A stretch of DNA of 64,000 bases from Rhizobium esperanzae (GTDB taxonomy: Bacteria > Pseudomonadota > Alphaproteobacteria > Rhizobiales > Rhizobiaceae): positions 62,001 through 126,000 of the forward strand of contig NZ_MXPU01000005.1 in assembly GCF_002204185.1 (NCBI RefSeq), given 5' to 3'. This document shows, in pieces, positions 44,701-52,901 of this stretch. A program made the position numbers and the translations under genes. The notes under the pieces are model-generated. The model had not been told where the DNA came from and searched no databases. It saw only the letters and a program-made list of their open reading frames with translations. Each line of letters starts with the position of its first letter. Within the stretch, counting starts at the first letter, position 1.

Positions 44701-45078
44701 GGTGAAGCCCGCATAGATCAGCGAGGTGATGGTTGAGCCGATATAGCCGAAGCCGGCGCCGCGCGTCAGAAGATCGATGTCGACGCCGTGACGGATGGCG
44801 TATCGGCTGATCGGCAGACCGATCGCCAGCATGGCGATCGAGGCGACGATGATGGCGTAGAAGGCATTGGTGGTGCCGTAGGAGAGGGTGATCGCGGCGC
44901 CGATCGCTTCGAGCGCCAGGAAAGAAATCGCGCCGATCGCCGTCTGCGAAATGCGTTCGGAGGAAAAATGGCGGGCGCTCTTTGCGGTGAACCGCAGCGC
45001 GTAATCTTCCAGCGTCTGATTGGCGACCCAGCGATTATATTCGCGTCTCACCGGAATGATGCGTTGGCGCGCTGTCAT
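41695..45078 (-). CDS. NCS1 permease - cysteine cluster - hybrid histidine kinase fusion
   Basis: 1127 residues. Residues 1-490 form about 12 membrane helices like purine/cytosine/allantoin (NCS1) permeases (RGAGFGYIGSTITSLIYAGF, FQLMTQPFWIVLNILPF). Residues 503-540 hold eight cysteines (C503, 506, 518, 526, 529, 530, 536, 540), a probable zinc site. Two more helices (570-626) lead into HisKA with His686 (GLSHELRTPLNAVLGYAQIL), an ATPase domain (NLLSNAIKF, DTGRGI, GLGLGLTI) and a receiver with Asp971 (LVDILMPGMSG). The tail after residue 1040 has no recognised domain. It likely senses a ligand through the transporter part and signals to the regulator encoded next to it, as CbrA-type kinases do. 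Confidence 0.93.
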   Translation of the reverse strand: MTARQRIIPVRREYNRWVANQTLEDYALRFTAKSARHFSSERISQTAIGAISFLALEAIGAAITLSYGTTNAFYAIIVASIAMLAIGLPISRYAIRHGVDIDLLTRGAGFGYIGSTITSLIYAGFTFMLFAIEASIMSGALELTLGIPLWIGYIISAVMVIPLVTHGVRLISKFQLMTQPFWIVLNILPFIFIALMDWGKFDLWRAFAGIRHASGPPGTVARFDLVEFGAASAVILALMSQIGEQADFLRFLPPVSQRKWRHRLAVFLAGPGWVIIGAPKLLAGSFLVVLTLASGVPLDRAADPAQMYLTAFGYMVPWHNAALLLMAAFVVVSQLKINVMNAYAGSLAWSNFFSRLTHSHPGRVIWLVFNVAIALLLMELGIYRLLEETLGIFSIIAMAWLCTISADLFINKPLGLAPPGIEFKRAHLYDINPVGLGAMTLSATISLVAHFGTFGETAASLAPYITLVIALIATPALAWATKGKFYLARKPRQSWKNQTNITCSVCEHPFEPEDMAWCPAYAAPICSLCCSLDSRCHDMCKPAAHFNAQVGTVARTLLPESILGKLTTRLGRYAIAVALSLTAIGAILAMIAHQVASASPETAEVVDRTILIVFFVFSVISGVVCWFYVLAHDSRVVAEEESSRQNTLLLREIAAHKKTDAALQNAKETAEAANRAKSRYVVGLSHELRTPLNAVLGYAQILERDETIPAPRQSSIKVIRRSAEHLSGLIDGLLDISKIEAGRLQVYSNEINIQDFLDQIVELFRPQAQAKGLAFIHDRSPALPQFVRTDEKRLRQILVNLLSNAIKFTDEGSVTFDVAYRSQVATFTVTDTGRGIAEKDLTRIYEPFQRGEADSVRPMPGLGLGLTITRLLTNTLGGEIAVSSVKDEGSAFRVRLMLSAVMRAAAPPQEKRIVGYDGPRRTIVVVDDNEDHREMMREILAPLDFIVLTAAGGAECLTLIDGILPDLFLVDILMPGMSGWQLVSRLREAGQTAPVVMLSANIGDATVLSDSDDSHNDAIGKPIDIRRLRDKLALHLSLNWFYADDAPAAPAKAAAPMLGPGAAHVQELLRLGEIGYIRGIEAKLSDLARVEANRPFTQALQPYVAAFDLAGYMTFLHDFDEKVESIG

Positions 45079-45255
45079 GCCTTCTTTCCGGCACTCTCGT
45101 TGGGCTCATGTTTCCACCGCAGTTTTGGCGGGATGAACAGGAAAGGCAAGAGGCGAGCACTGGCGGATTCGCAGAACAGTAATATTTTTGAAGCGGCGCT
45201 GTCACATAAGCGCTCTAACCCTCCTGCCGTTCGTTCAACCATTTCGGGTACACTC

Positions 45256-47157
45256 ATGTCTGTTTCAAAACTTTGCCGCCTGAGCACCGCTCTTGTCTGC
45301 CTCCTTTCGATCGCGCCATCGCTTGCCGCCGCCGAGCAGACGGCCGCGAAAGCGCCTTATGCTGAAACAGGAAACACCAATAAGCGCGGGGACGCCTGCT
45401 TCTCGACGGTGGACACCAATGCTGCCGTCCATCTTCTCTCCGGCTTCCTCGAAATCTGGACCCCACGCACGCCTTTCGTCGATGCCGCTGTGGAAGCCGC
45501 GGCCAAGGACAATTGCCCTGCAGTCGCCAAGACGGATTGGGATGGCATCCCCTTCAGCAAAACCGACGGCCAGATCGTCAATAAGCCAGTCCATGATGCG
45601 AATATCGCCTATGTCGTCAAAGTGACGAAGGCGCGGACGGCCGAGCAGGCGGTTGCCGCCTATCTCGACGACCGGCGCGGCAAGAATGCCAGCATCGTCG
45701 ATGGCCTCGGTCCGCTGACGGATGCCTGGAAGGCCGGTTCCAAGCAGATCACCACGATCACTGAGGTGGCGGCCGACGCGACGACGGTCAAATATGACGA
45801 CAAGGGTAACAATCGCGGTGCCGGCAGCAAAGCGGACACGGAAAACAAGACCGATGCCAATCCGGACATGGGCCTCGCCATCGACTTCATCAACGCCGCA
45901 AGCGGCGATGGCTCGACGGAGCCCGCCAAGCGCTATTTCAAATATGCCCGTCCCTATCGCTGGAGCCCGAATGTCTCGGTCGTCCCGACGCTCGAGCCCG
46001 CCAAAAGCAGCAAGCCGGTCGAGGACGGTGGCTTCCCCAGCGGACATACGGCGGAAGGCTGGCGGGATGCGCTCGCCATGGCCTATCTGGTGCCGCAGCG
46101 ATTCCAGGAAATGATCGCGCGCGCCAGCGAAATGGGTGAAGACCGCATCCTTGCCGGCATGCACTCCCCCCTCGACGTGATGGGCGGCCGCATGCTCGGC
46201 ACCGCCACGGTCGTCTATAACCTGAACAAATCCGACAATGCAGCGCTGAAGCGCGACGCTTACGCCCAGGCGCAATCATGGCTGATCGGCAAGTCGGGTG
46301 TTACGGATGCGGGTGCGCTCGAAGTCGCCGCCCATGCGGCGCCGCTTTCGGCGGACCGTTTCGCCGATCATGATGCCAATCGCGCTTACGTTCTGCAGCG
46401 CCTGAGCTATGGCCTGCCGACGATCCACGAGACCGATCAGCCGGCTCGCGTACCGCAGGGCGCCGAAGCGCTTCTGGAAACCCGTCTGCCCTATCTCGAC
46501 GGCGAGCAGCGCCGCCAGGTGCTTGGCACAACGGAAATCGCCTCGGGCTATCCGCTTCTCGACGACGCGGAAGGCTACGGCCGCCTTAATCTGTTTGCTG
46601 CCGCTGATGGCTATGGCGCTTTCGGCCAGGATGTGACCGTCACGATGGATGCGGCAAAGGGTGGCTTCAATGCGATCGACACCTGGCGCAACGACATCGG
46701 CGGCAAGGGCAAGCTGGTGAAGCGCGGCAGCGGCATTCTCGGTCTTTCCGGCGCCAACAGCTATGCTGGCGGCACCGTGCTGGACGAGGGCGTGCTGATA
46801 GCCGGCTCTCCCTCGGCCCTCGGCGCCGGCGGGCTCACGGTCAATGGCGGTTCGCTCATCGTGTCGGCCGACAAGCCCCTGGCCGTGGGCGGCGACTATC
46901 AGCAGCTCGCCAGTGCGACGGCGAAGCCGACGCTCGGCGCGAATGGCGCCGGCACGCTGGTCGTTGCAGGCAAGGCAACGCTCGCCGGCGATCTTGACGT
47001 GGCACTTGCCCATGGCTTTGCGCCGGCCCCAGGAACGAAAATCGAAATCCTGAAGGCTGCCGCCATTACCGGCACCTTCGGCAAATTCACCATCTCCGGC
47101 CACAGGGCGACGCTGTCCTATGGCCCGACCTCAGTCACCCTAACGATCGACGACTAA
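45256..47157 (+). CDS. Secreted PAP2/class A acid phosphatase with autotransporter-type beta repeat
   Basis: 633 residues from the ATG at 45256; signal peptide 1-25 (SLAAA). The phosphatase core has all three motifs: K225-X6-RP (KRYFKYARP), PSGH (261-264) and R-X5-H303-X3-D307 (RILAGMHSPLD). After residue 480 comes an autotransporter-associated beta-strand repeat (GSGILGLSGANSYAGGTVL, 490-515) and a beta-rich end, but no 12-strand outer-membrane barrel. It may be a periplasmic or exported phosphomonoesterase. It diverges from the transporter-kinase gene; a single CTGTCA word at about 45200 is too weak to call a PHO box. Confidence 0.87.
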   Translation: MSVSKLCRLSTALVCLLSIAPSLAAAEQTAAKAPYAETGNTNKRGDACFSTVDTNAAVHLLSGFLEIWTPRTPFVDAAVEAAAKDNCPAVAKTDWDGIPFSKTDGQIVNKPVHDANIAYVVKVTKARTAEQAVAAYLDDRRGKNASIVDGLGPLTDAWKAGSKQITTITEVAADATTVKYDDKGNNRGAGSKADTENKTDANPDMGLAIDFINAASGDGSTEPAKRYFKYARPYRWSPNVSVVPTLEPAKSSKPVEDGGFPSGHTAEGWRDALAMAYLVPQRFQEMIARASEMGEDRILAGMHSPLDVMGGRMLGTATVVYNLNKSDNAALKRDAYAQAQSWLIGKSGVTDAGALEVAAHAAPLSADRFADHDANRAYVLQRLSYGLPTIHETDQPARVPQGAEALLETRLPYLDGEQRRQVLGTTEIASGYPLLDDAEGYGRLNLFAAADGYGAFGQDVTVTMDAAKGGFNAIDTWRNDIGGKGKLVKRGSGILGLSGANSYAGGTVLDEGVLIAGSPSALGAGGLTVNGGSLIVSADKPLAVGGDYQQLASATAKPTLGANGAGTLVVAGKATLAGDLDVALAHGFAPAPGTKIEILKAAAITGTFGKFTISGHRATLSYGPTSVTLTIDD

Positions 47158-47170
47158 TAGCGGACCGACA

Positions 47171-47203
47171 GGGCATCCCCTTTGGTGGGGATGCCTTGCT
47201 TTC
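47171..47203 (+). terminator. Terminator after the phosphatase gene
   Basis: A 9-bp stem GGCATCCCC / GGGGATGCC with loop TTTGGT, followed by TTGCTTTC, 14 bases after the stop. It separates the phosphatase from the urt operon. Confidence 0.8.
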
Positions 47204-47337
47204 CCGGCCTGCGCATTCGACCCCTGTGCCTACGTCATTTTGCGTATGTGTTTTTGCGCTGCAGCACCCGATAGTCCCCTCGGCAACAGTTAACTCCGTT
47301 TCCGGCCTGTTGCGGAACAAGAGAGGGGATCAACCAT

Positions 47338-48630
47338 ATGAATCTCAAATCCACGTTTACGAGTGCCGCGATCGGCGCCGTCATGGCGGCGTCGGCTGCC
47401 TTCGGCGGTGCGGCTGCGGCCGATGATACGATCAAGGTCGGCGTGCTGCATTCGCTTTCCGGCACGATGGCGATTTCCGAAACCACGCTGAAAGACGCCA
47501 TGCTGATGCTCATCGACGAGCAGAACAAGAAGGGCGGTCTTCTCGGCAAGAAACTCGAGGCCGTCGTCGTCGACCCGGCTTCTGACTGGCCGCTCTTTGC
47601 TGAAAAGGCGCGCGAGCTGATCGAAAAGGACAAGGTCGCCGCCGTCTTTGGCTGCTGGACGTCGTCCTCGCGCAAATCCGTCCTGCCCGTCTTCGAAGAG
47701 CTGAACTCGCTGCTTTTCTACCCCGTGCAGTATGAAGGCGAAGAATCCTCGCGCAACATCTTCTACACAGGTGCTGCTCCGAACCAGCAGGCTATCCCGG
47801 CGGTCGACTACCTGATGAAGACCGAGGGCGTGAAGCGCTTCGTGCTCGAAGGCACCGATTACGTCTATCCGCGTACAACCAACAAGATTCTGGCAGCCTA
47901 TCTCGAATCCAAGGGCATCCCGAAGGAAGACATTCTCGTCAACTACACGCCGTTCGGCTTCTCCGACTGGCAGACCGAAGTCGCCAAGATCAAGGAGTTC
48001 GGTTCTGCCGGCAAGAAGACCGCCGTCGTCTCCACGATCAATGGCGATGCCAACGTGCCGTTCTACAAGGAACTCGGCAACCAGGGCATCAAGGCAACCG
48101 ATATTCCGGTTGTCGCCTTCTCGGTCGGCGAAGAAGAGCTTGCCGGTCTCGACACGAAGCCGCTCGTCGGCCATCTGGCCGCATGGAACTACTTCGAGTC
48201 CGTGGAAAGCCCAGCCAACAAGAAGTTCATCAAGGAATGGCATGCGTTCACCAAGAACGACAAGCGCGTGACCAACGACCCGATGGAAGCCGCGTATATC
48301 GGCTTCAACGCCTGGGTGAAGGCCGTTCAGGCCGCCGGCACCACCAATACCGATGCCGTTCTCGACAATATTATCGGCGTCACCGTTCCGAACCTCTCCG
48401 GCGGCTATGCCACCGTCATGCCGAACCACCACATCACCAAGCCGGTGCTGATCGGCGAAATCCAGGCCGACGGTCAGTTCGAAATCGTCCAGCAGACGCC
48501 CGCCGTCGTCGGCGACGAATGGTCCGACTACCTGCCGGACTCAAAGGACCTGATTTCCGATTGGCGCAAGCCTCTCTCCTGCGGCAATTTCAATGTCGCC
48601 ACAGGCAAGTGCGGCGGCAAGGGCTCCTGA
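47338..48630 (+). CDS. urtA: Urea ABC transporter substrate-binding protein
   Basis: 430 residues; signal peptide 1-27 (GGAAA). The mature protein starts DDTIKVGVLHSLSGTMAISE and contains VFGCWTSSSRKSVLPVFEEL, YPVQYEGEESSRNIFYTGA and KPLSCG near the end, all characteristic of UrtA rather than amino-acid binding proteins. It captures urea (or short amides) in the periplasm. It is the first gene of the urt-ure region; the 134 bp between the preceding terminator and its start should hold the promoter, in which I could not identify a clear sigma-54 or NtrC site. Confidence 0.97.
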   Translation: MNLKSTFTSAAIGAVMAASAAFGGAAAADDTIKVGVLHSLSGTMAISETTLKDAMLMLIDEQNKKGGLLGKKLEAVVVDPASDWPLFAEKARELIEKDKVAAVFGCWTSSSRKSVLPVFEELNSLLFYPVQYEGEESSRNIFYTGAAPNQQAIPAVDYLMKTEGVKRFVLEGTDYVYPRTTNKILAAYLESKGIPKEDILVNYTPFGFSDWQTEVAKIKEFGSAGKKTAVVSTINGDANVPFYKELGNQGIKATDIPVVAFSVGEEELAGLDTKPLVGHLAAWNYFESVESPANKKFIKEWHAFTKNDKRVTNDPMEAAYIGFNAWVKAVQAAGTTNTDAVLDNIIGVTVPNLSGGYATVMPNHHITKPVLIGEIQADGQFEIVQQTPAVVGDEWSDYLPDSKDLISDWRKPLSCGNFNVATGKCGGKGS

Positions 48631-48741
48631 GGAACCCCATCCGTTGAAAGCCTGAAGACTTCCGTCCGGAGCCGATCCGGACGGAAGCTCTGTCCTTACC
48701 GCTGCGCCGCAAGGCCGACGACACTCAAGGCGAGAGAGCCG

Positions 48742-50367
48742 ATGTTTCGCGCCATCAAGATTTTCCTTCTGACATTTTGCCTGATGCTTTCCGGCTTGGC
48801 GCTTTCGGTGACCGGTCTGCGCGCCGAGGGCGACGTGCACGCTCTCGTCGATGCGCTCGGCGTCGGCGGCTTTCCCGAGCGCGATGCGGCCATCCGGGCG
48901 CTTGCCGCTTCCGGGGATTCGCATGTCAGCCGGATCCTGCAGCAACTGAGCGACGGCCAGCTCTACGTCAATTCGGAAGGCGGTCCTGTGCTCGTGCAGG
49001 GCGGCACGGAGGACGAGCCGACCTATTCCGACCCGATCAGCGGCGAGGCGGTCGCCGACATCGACCCCGACATGATGTCGAAGGTCAAGATCAACAATTC
49101 GCTGCGCACCACGATCACGACTGTGATGAGCCAGCTGACGCTTTTGAGCCCGGATCGCTCCGCGCGGCTCGCAGCGGCCGAGGGCATGCTGAGGGATGCC
49201 GATCCCGCCAATCTCGAGCTCCTGAATTCGGCTCTTTCAGCCGAGAAGGACGGCGAGATCAAAAACACGATGGAAGCGGCGCGGGCCGTGATGGTGCTGA
49301 AGAGCGATGCCGGCATCGAGGAGAAGCGGGCTGCCATCGACATGATCGCCGCCCGCGGTGGCCGCGATGCGCTGACGATCCTGACGACGGCGATGGCGAA
49401 CGCCCCTGACGATCTGAAGCCCGCGATCCAGACGGAGATCAATTCGATCAACCGCGACCTGGCGCTCTGGGACGTCGTCCAGAACGTCTGGTACGGCCTG
49501 TCGCTCGGCTCTGTCCTGCTGCTCGCCGCGATCGGCCTGGCCATCACCTTCGGCGTCATGGGCGTCATCAACATGGCGCATGGCGAGATGGTGATGATTG
49601 GCGCCTATACGACTTACGTGGTGCAGGAATATATCACCTCGGCCTTTCCATCGCTTGCCGATTATTCGCTTGTTTTCGCGGCGCCGGCCGCCTTCGTCTT
49701 TACCGGATTCGTCGGCCTCGTCATCGAGCGCGTCGTCATTCGTTATCTCTACGGCCGCCCGCTGGAAACGCTGCTTGCCACCTGGGGCGTGTCGCTGATC
49801 CTGCAGCAGGCGATCCGTAGCTATTTCGGCCCGACCAACCGCGAGGTCCGCAATCCCAGCTGGATGTCCGGCGCCTTCGATTTCGGAGGGCTCGTCATCA
49901 CCTGGAACCGGCTCTGGATCATCGTCTTCTCGATGGTGGTATTCCTGACGCTCCTGATGCTGCTCAAACGCTCCGCCTTCGGCCTGCAGATGCGCGCCGT
50001 CACCCAGAACCGCCGCATGGCCTCTTCGATGGGCATCCGCACCGGCTGGGTCGACGCCTTCACCTTCGCGCTCGGTTCCGGCATCGCCGGCATGGCCGGC
50101 GTGGCGCTCTCGCAGATCGACAATGTCTCGCCGAACCTCGGCCAGAACTACATCATCGACAGCTTCATGGTCGTCGTCTTCGGCGGTGTCGGCAATCTCT
50201 GGGGCACGCTGGTCGGCGCGCTGTCGCTCGGTGTCCTCAACAAGTTCCTCGAGCCCTTCGCCGGCGCGGTGCTCGGCAAGATCCTGGTGCTCGTCCTCAT
50301 CATTCTCTTCATCCAGAAGCGCCCGCGCGGGCTCTTCGCACTCAAAGGAAGGGCGGTGGAAGCATGA
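48742..50367 (+). CDS. urtB: Urea ABC transporter permease UrtB
   Basis: 541 residues. Unlike LivH it has a signal-like N-terminus and a soluble helical domain of about 210 residues (30-240; HALVDALGVGGFPERDAAIR) before the membrane part, which is usual for UrtB. The permease domain begins near 248 (NVWYGLSLGSVLLLAAIGLA), with GVINMAHGEMVMIGAYTTYV and FMVVVFGGVGNLWGTLVGA. It pairs with UrtC. The stop overlaps the urtC start (ATGATAA region). Confidence 0.96.
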   Translation: MFRAIKIFLLTFCLMLSGLALSVTGLRAEGDVHALVDALGVGGFPERDAAIRALAASGDSHVSRILQQLSDGQLYVNSEGGPVLVQGGTEDEPTYSDPISGEAVADIDPDMMSKVKINNSLRTTITTVMSQLTLLSPDRSARLAAAEGMLRDADPANLELLNSALSAEKDGEIKNTMEAARAVMVLKSDAGIEEKRAAIDMIAARGGRDALTILTTAMANAPDDLKPAIQTEINSINRDLALWDVVQNVWYGLSLGSVLLLAAIGLAITFGVMGVINMAHGEMVMIGAYTTYVVQEYITSAFPSLADYSLVFAAPAAFVFTGFVGLVIERVVIRYLYGRPLETLLATWGVSLILQQAIRSYFGPTNREVRNPSWMSGAFDFGGLVITWNRLWIIVFSMVVFLTLLMLLKRSAFGLQMRAVTQNRRMASSMGIRTGWVDAFTFALGSGIAGMAGVALSQIDNVSPNLGQNYIIDSFMVVVFGGVGNLWGTLVGALSLGVLNKFLEPFAGAVLGKILVLVLIILFIQKRPRGLFALKGRAVEA

Positions 50368-51527
50368 TAACGGCCTTCCTTCTCCGGTCTCTCAATCGCA
50401 GGATCTCTGTTGCCGTCGCGCTGCTGCTGGCGGTCGCCATTCTGGTGCCGGTCTTGAACCTTGTGGCCGGCCCGAGCCATCCGCTGCACATTCCGACCTA
50501 TATCATGGCGCTGTTCGGCAAATATCTGACCTATGCGCTGCTGGCGCTGGCGCTCGATCTCGTCTGGGGCTTCTGCGGCATCCTCTCGCTCGGCCACGGC
50601 GCCTTCTTCGCGCTCGGCGGTTATGCGATGGGCATGTATCTGATGCGCCAGATCGGCTCGCGCGGCGTTTACGGCGATCCTCTGCTGCCCGACTTCATGG
50701 TGTTCCTGAACTGGAAGGAGCTGCCCTGGTTCTGGTACGGCTTCGACCACTTCTGGTTCGCGGCGCTGATGGTGCTCGCCGTACCGGGCCTGCTCGCCTT
50801 CGTCTTCGGCTGGTTTGCCTTCCGCTCCCGCGTCAACGGCGTTTACCTCTCGATCATCACCCAAGCGATGACCTATGCTCTGCTGCTTGCCTTCTTCCGT
50901 AACGACATGGGGTTCGGCGGCAATAACGGCATGACCGATTTCAAGGATATTCTCGGCTTCAACATCCAGGCGGACGGCACGCGCGCCAGCCTCTTTGCCG
51001 CGACCGCGATCTTCCTGGCGCTGTCGCTGACGATCGCCTCGGCAATCGTGCGTTCGAAATTCGGCAAGGTGCTCGTCGGCGTGCGCGATGCGGAAAGCCG
51101 CACGCGCTTCCTCGGCTACCGCGTCGAGCATTTCAAGCTCTTCACCTTCGTCGTTTCGGCGATGATGGCGGGCATTGCAGGCGCGCTCTATGTCCCGCAG
51201 GTCGGCATCATCAATCCCGGCGAATTCGCGCCCGCCAACTCGATCGAAGTCGTTATCTGGACGGCGGTCGGCGGGCGGGGAACGCTGATCGGGCCGATCA
51301 TCGGTGCGATCCTCGTCAACGGCGGCAAGACGATCTTTACCGGCCTCTTTCCGGAGTTCTGGCTGTTTGCGTTGGGCGGCCTCTTCGTCGCCGTGACGCT
51401 GTTCCTGCCGAAGGGCGTCGTCGGCACGATCTCGTACTATTTCGCGAAGCGGAAGACCGCCTCTGAGCCCGCGCCGCTGCCGGCGCAGGAAGACGGCATC
51501 GAGCCGAAAATCCAGGCAGCGGAGTGA
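50364..51527 (+). CDS. urtC: Urea ABC transporter permease UrtC
   Basis: 387 residues with about ten membrane helices. Markers are LDLVWGFCGILSLGHGAFFA, NDMGFGGNNGMTDFKDILGF and VGVRDAESRTRFLGYRVEHF, the last being the cytoplasmic coupling helix. It begins four bases before the end of urtB and ends just before urtD, so it is co-translated with both. The hydrophilic tail (EPAPLPAQEDGIEPKIQ) is unremarkable. Confidence 0.96.
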   Translation: MITAFLLRSLNRRISVAVALLLAVAILVPVLNLVAGPSHPLHIPTYIMALFGKYLTYALLALALDLVWGFCGILSLGHGAFFALGGYAMGMYLMRQIGSRGVYGDPLLPDFMVFLNWKELPWFWYGFDHFWFAALMVLAVPGLLAFVFGWFAFRSRVNGVYLSIITQAMTYALLLAFFRNDMGFGGNNGMTDFKDILGFNIQADGTRASLFAATAIFLALSLTIASAIVRSKFGKVLVGVRDAESRTRFLGYRVEHFKLFTFVVSAMMAGIAGALYVPQVGIINPGEFAPANSIEVVIWTAVGGRGTLIGPIIGAILVNGGKTIFTGLFPEFWLFALGGLFVAVTLFLPKGVVGTISYYFAKRKTASEPAPLPAQEDGIEPKIQAAE

Positions 51528-51532
51528 GCGCC

Positions 51533-52288
51533 ATGATTCCCGACGTCAAACCGAACAGTGTGCTTTATCTCAGCGGCGTCTCCGTTTCCTTCGACGGCTT
51601 CAAGGCGCTGAATTCGCTCTCGATCGTCATCGAGCCCGGCGAGCTTCGCGCCATCATCGGCCCGAACGGCGCCGGCAAGACGACGATGATGGATATCATC
51701 ACCGGCAAGACACGGCCCGATGAGGGCGAAGTGTTCTTCAACGGTGCGATCGACCTGACGAAGAAGGACGAGGCCGATATCGCCCAGCTCGGCATCGGCC
51801 GAAAATTCCAGAAGCCGACGGTCTTCGAAAGCCATACGGTCTGGGACAATCTGGAATTGGCGCTCAACCGCCGCCGCTCGGTGTTTTCGACGCTGTTCTA
51901 CCGGCTGTCAGGTGAGGACAAGGCACGCATCGAGGAGATCCTCGAAACGGTGCGGCTGACTCACCGGCGCGACGAACTGGCCGCCAACCTCTCGCATGGG
52001 CAGAAGCAGTGGCTGGAGATCGGCATGCTGCTGGCGCAGGAGCCGAAGCTGCTGCTCGTCGACGAGCCGGTGGCCGGTATGACCGACGCGGAAACGGCGG
52101 AGACGGCGATCCTGCTCAAGGACATTGCCAAGACCCGCTCGGTCGTCGTCGTCGAGCACGATATGGGCTTCATCCGCGACCTCGGCGTCAAGGTGACCTG
52201 CCTTGCGGAAGGCTCAGTGCTGGCTGAGGGATCGATCGATTTCGTCAGCTCCGATCCCAAGGTGATCGAGAACTATCTGGGGCGGTGA
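51533..52288 (+). CDS. urtD: Urea ABC transporter ATPase UrtD
   Basis: 251 residues from the ATG at 51533, which has GGAG at the right distance; a GTG at 51524 overlapping urtC is the alternative. Walker A GPNGAGKTT, the UrtD-specific RKFQKPTVFESHTVWDNLEL, signature LSHGQKQWLEIGMLL, Walker B LLLVDEPVAGMT and H-loop VVVEHDMGFIRD. It energises urea uptake with UrtE. Confidence 0.96.
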   Translation: MIPDVKPNSVLYLSGVSVSFDGFKALNSLSIVIEPGELRAIIGPNGAGKTTMMDIITGKTRPDEGEVFFNGAIDLTKKDEADIAQLGIGRKFQKPTVFESHTVWDNLELALNRRRSVFSTLFYRLSGEDKARIEEILETVRLTHRRDELAANLSHGQKQWLEIGMLLAQEPKLLLVDEPVAGMTDAETAETAILLKDIAKTRSVVVVEHDMGFIRDLGVKVTCLAEGSVLAEGSIDFVSSDPKVIENYLGR

Positions 52289-52364
52289 TCAATGCAACTT
52301 AGAGGCTTGAACCCGACAAGAGAAAACGCTCTAAAACGGGTGGGGTTTATTGTGGGGCTTCATC

Positions 52365-52883
52365 ATGGCTTTTCTCGGCATTCTGGTCGTAGCGATCAGC
52401 GGCGCGGCCGTTTGGTATTGGCGTTTGAAAATGATGCGTGAGGCGGGAAGCGAGATCATCGATTCCGTCGAGCGCATGCGGGGCGTCTATAAGCGCGGAA
52501 AATTGCGAAAGCAGGCAGCGGCAGCGCCGCTGGCGTCGATCGCCGATCCGGCGATTGCGGCGGTGGCCTTCTTCTTCTGCCTCGCCAAGGAAAAGCCAAT
52601 CCATCTCGACGCTGCGAGAGATGTCGTCCGCAACCGCATGAAAGGCATCATCCGGCCGGGCGACATGGAAGAGGTTCTGGTTTTCGGTGAGTGGGCGTCG
52701 AAGAACGTCACCAGTCCCGAAGATCCGATCCGCCGGTTCCGGGATCTTTGGCTAAAGGCGCTGGACATGCAGGAGCGCCAGCAACTGATCGGCATTGCCG
52801 AGGACGTGGCCGCGGCCGGCGGCGAAAGAACAGACGAACAGGAGCACGCCTTGCAGACGCTGAGGCGCACACTGATGAACTGA
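52365..52883 (+). CDS. Unknown membrane-anchored helical protein within the urt operon
   Basis: 172 residues from the ATG at 52365 (a TTG at 52350 is possible). An N-terminal membrane helix (FLGILVVAISGAAVWYW) is followed by a soluble helical domain of about 120 residues (IADPAIAAVAFFFCLAKEKP, GDMEEVLVFGEWASKNV) whose pattern is reminiscent of TerB/DjlA-like bundles; this similarity is only an impression. It lies between urtD and urtE, 76 bp after the former and 18 bp before the latter, so it is transcribed with the transporter. Confidence 0.75.
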   Translation: MAFLGILVVAISGAAVWYWRLKMMREAGSEIIDSVERMRGVYKRGKLRKQAAAAPLASIADPAIAAVAFFFCLAKEKPIHLDAARDVVRNRMKGIIRPGDMEEVLVFGEWASKNVTSPEDPIRRFRDLWLKALDMQERQQLIGIAEDVAAAGGERTDEQEHALQTLRRTLMN

Positions 52884-52901
52884 TGGGGAATGGGTGAAGG
52901 G

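Noticed and set aside
47204..47337. NtrC/sigma-54 promoter for urtA
   Set aside because: A TGCGCTGCAGCACC word is present, but no convincing GG-N10-GC sigma-54 element or TGCACC-N5-GGTGCA site was found.
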